A stretch of 64,000 nucleotides of DNA from Warburgia ugandensis (lineage: Eukaryota > Streptophyta > Magnoliopsida > Canellales > Canellaceae): assembly GCA_035236585.1 (NCBI GenBank), contig CP141137.1:11238327-11302326 (forward strand). Direction: 5' to 3'. Positions within the stretch are counted from its first letter, which is position 1; each line of letters opens with the position of its first letter. The notes beneath the pieces were generated by a model, which saw nothing but the letters and a program-made list of their open reading frames with translations, did not search any database and was not told where the DNA came from. Positions 62,938 to 64,000 of the stretch are shown piece after piece. A program made the translations under genes and the position numbers.

Positions 62938-63910
62938 GGGGAGAGGAGGAAATGGTTTGTAGGGGAAGCAGAAAATGTTTTATGGGTAGGAATTATTAGA
63001 TGGCGTGTGCTGTTTATTTTACATGGTCTTTGGGCTTAATAAGTCAGTATGTTGGGCAATGAAGGACCGTGTTAATAAAATATGGAGAAAATTAAAGGAT
63101 GGTAGGTGTTAAGCTCTTTCCTAACATCAATTTTCAAGGCTCCCTGCCACCTGGATGTGATCGAGTCGGCTGATCCAATTGGCAAATTCTCCGGTCCCAT
63201 TCTATTGCTGTTAATTTCACCTCTGATCAGATGTTCGACAGTGAAGAATGACTTAACCTTTGCCGTCTGTTAGCCTTAATCCTATTGATGAGACATTAAT
63301 TCAGCATCAGACTTGAACCGTGTTAGTCGTGCCTTGATCGTTCACAGCATTAACATCTCAATTATACAGTTCAAGAATCTAATAGCAACGCTAGATTTTG
63401 TGATGCCACTGTTTGTTTAATTGATCTCGCACGGAATATTGAGGAAGAGTTTGTGATCTCTCGAGCAACCCTGGTCGCTACTGCACGTCATACGGTGGTT
63501 AGGCTCGCTTTAGTGGGTGGCATCTCAAGGACGCACTGCAGTGAAAACAAAGAATTCTCACAGACTTAGAAATACAAGGGGAATCTTGGCCATACAATTA
63601 TGTTGTGTTATTAGGACCTTTTGATACATACTTTTTAAAACTTCATTACTTTCCATCACCGATTAAAGAAAATTTGTTAAAAATTAGGTGTTTGTAGGCA
63701 AAAAGTCTAACATGCTATCGTGGCTGGCTGTTGAAAGCGTGATGTAACGGCTAACCTAAGAATGCCGAATACAACGAAGGCTTGCGAAATCAGCTTTTAC
63801 TTTTCCTCGTTGAGCTTTTTTCTGTGTTTTGGTGAAAAGATGGCTGGCGAAATCTCCACTCGCCTTGGACACTCACATAATTTTACGATATCAGACACCC
63901 AATACAGAAG
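62938..63910. other. upstream flank of exon A
   Basis: No gene recognised; the part next to 62938 is the candidate promoter and leader of cassette A. Confidence 0.4.
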
Positions 63911-64000
63911 GGGAGCCTTGGCGCCACCGTTGAGTTATGGTCATGCTATCGACCCTTGTAGTCTGTTCCTTCCACGAATTCTGAATGCACAAGAGCTTTG
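63911..64000 (+). mobile_element. Au SINE fragment with internal deletion, cut by the window end
   Basis: GAAGGGGAGCCTTGGCGCCA (box A head) is followed about 30 bp later by GACCCTTGTAGTCTG and GAGCTT, which belong to the 3' half of Au SINEs. The box B region between them is missing. Confidence 0.55.

Overview
This is nuclear DNA of a flowering plant. It is AT-rich, has GT-AG introns, long SSRs, many plant transposon families (CACTA/En-Spm, Ty3-gypsy-like solo LTRs, a copia gag remnant, L1 and RTE LINEs, hAT, Au-type SINEs) and receptor-kinase families found only in plants. Species cannot be fixed from the sequence; a woody dicot or magnoliid would fit.

Layout. (1) 1-1679, plus strand: the last exon (transmembrane plus kinase) of a non-RD LRK10L-2/Lr10-type receptor kinase whose ectodomain lies left of the window. 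(2) 1680-5119: intergenic. (3) 5120-28267: one 23-kb CACTA transposon bounded by 27-bp terminal inverted repeats (23/27 identical) and an exact 3-bp TGG target duplication. It carries a dead tnp2 transposase, a dead second gene (Ptta/En/Spm domain plus Ulp1/C48-type protease), and nested insertions, two of which are solo LTRs with exact 5-bp target duplications. (4) 28271-35486: retroelement graveyard: an L1 ORF2 relic split by a hAT element, a tRNA-Trp relic of organellar type, an RNase H relic, Au SINE pieces and SSRs. (5) 35487-62937, minus strand: a receptor-kinase locus. One transmembrane/RD-kinase module (35487-37535) is preceded by an array of seven separate extracellular (GUB_WAK_bind + WAK_assoc) exons spread over 25 kb: four look intact (A, B, F, G), C is broken by one homopolymer frameshift, and D and E are decayed. 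(6) 62938-64000: flank with a partial Au SINE.

The main point of interest is region 5. Every readable ectodomain exon has its own start codon and signal peptide, and ends at a GT donor in phase 1. The only acceptor set recognised is the shared phase-1 mini-exon, TM exon and kinase exon. No second kinase exon was found between the cassettes. The sequence is therefore compatible with alternative promoters and first exons that fit different extracellular domains onto one kinase; an alternative is that the upstream cassettes are orphan or soluble ectodomain genes left by tandem duplication. Transcript data would decide.
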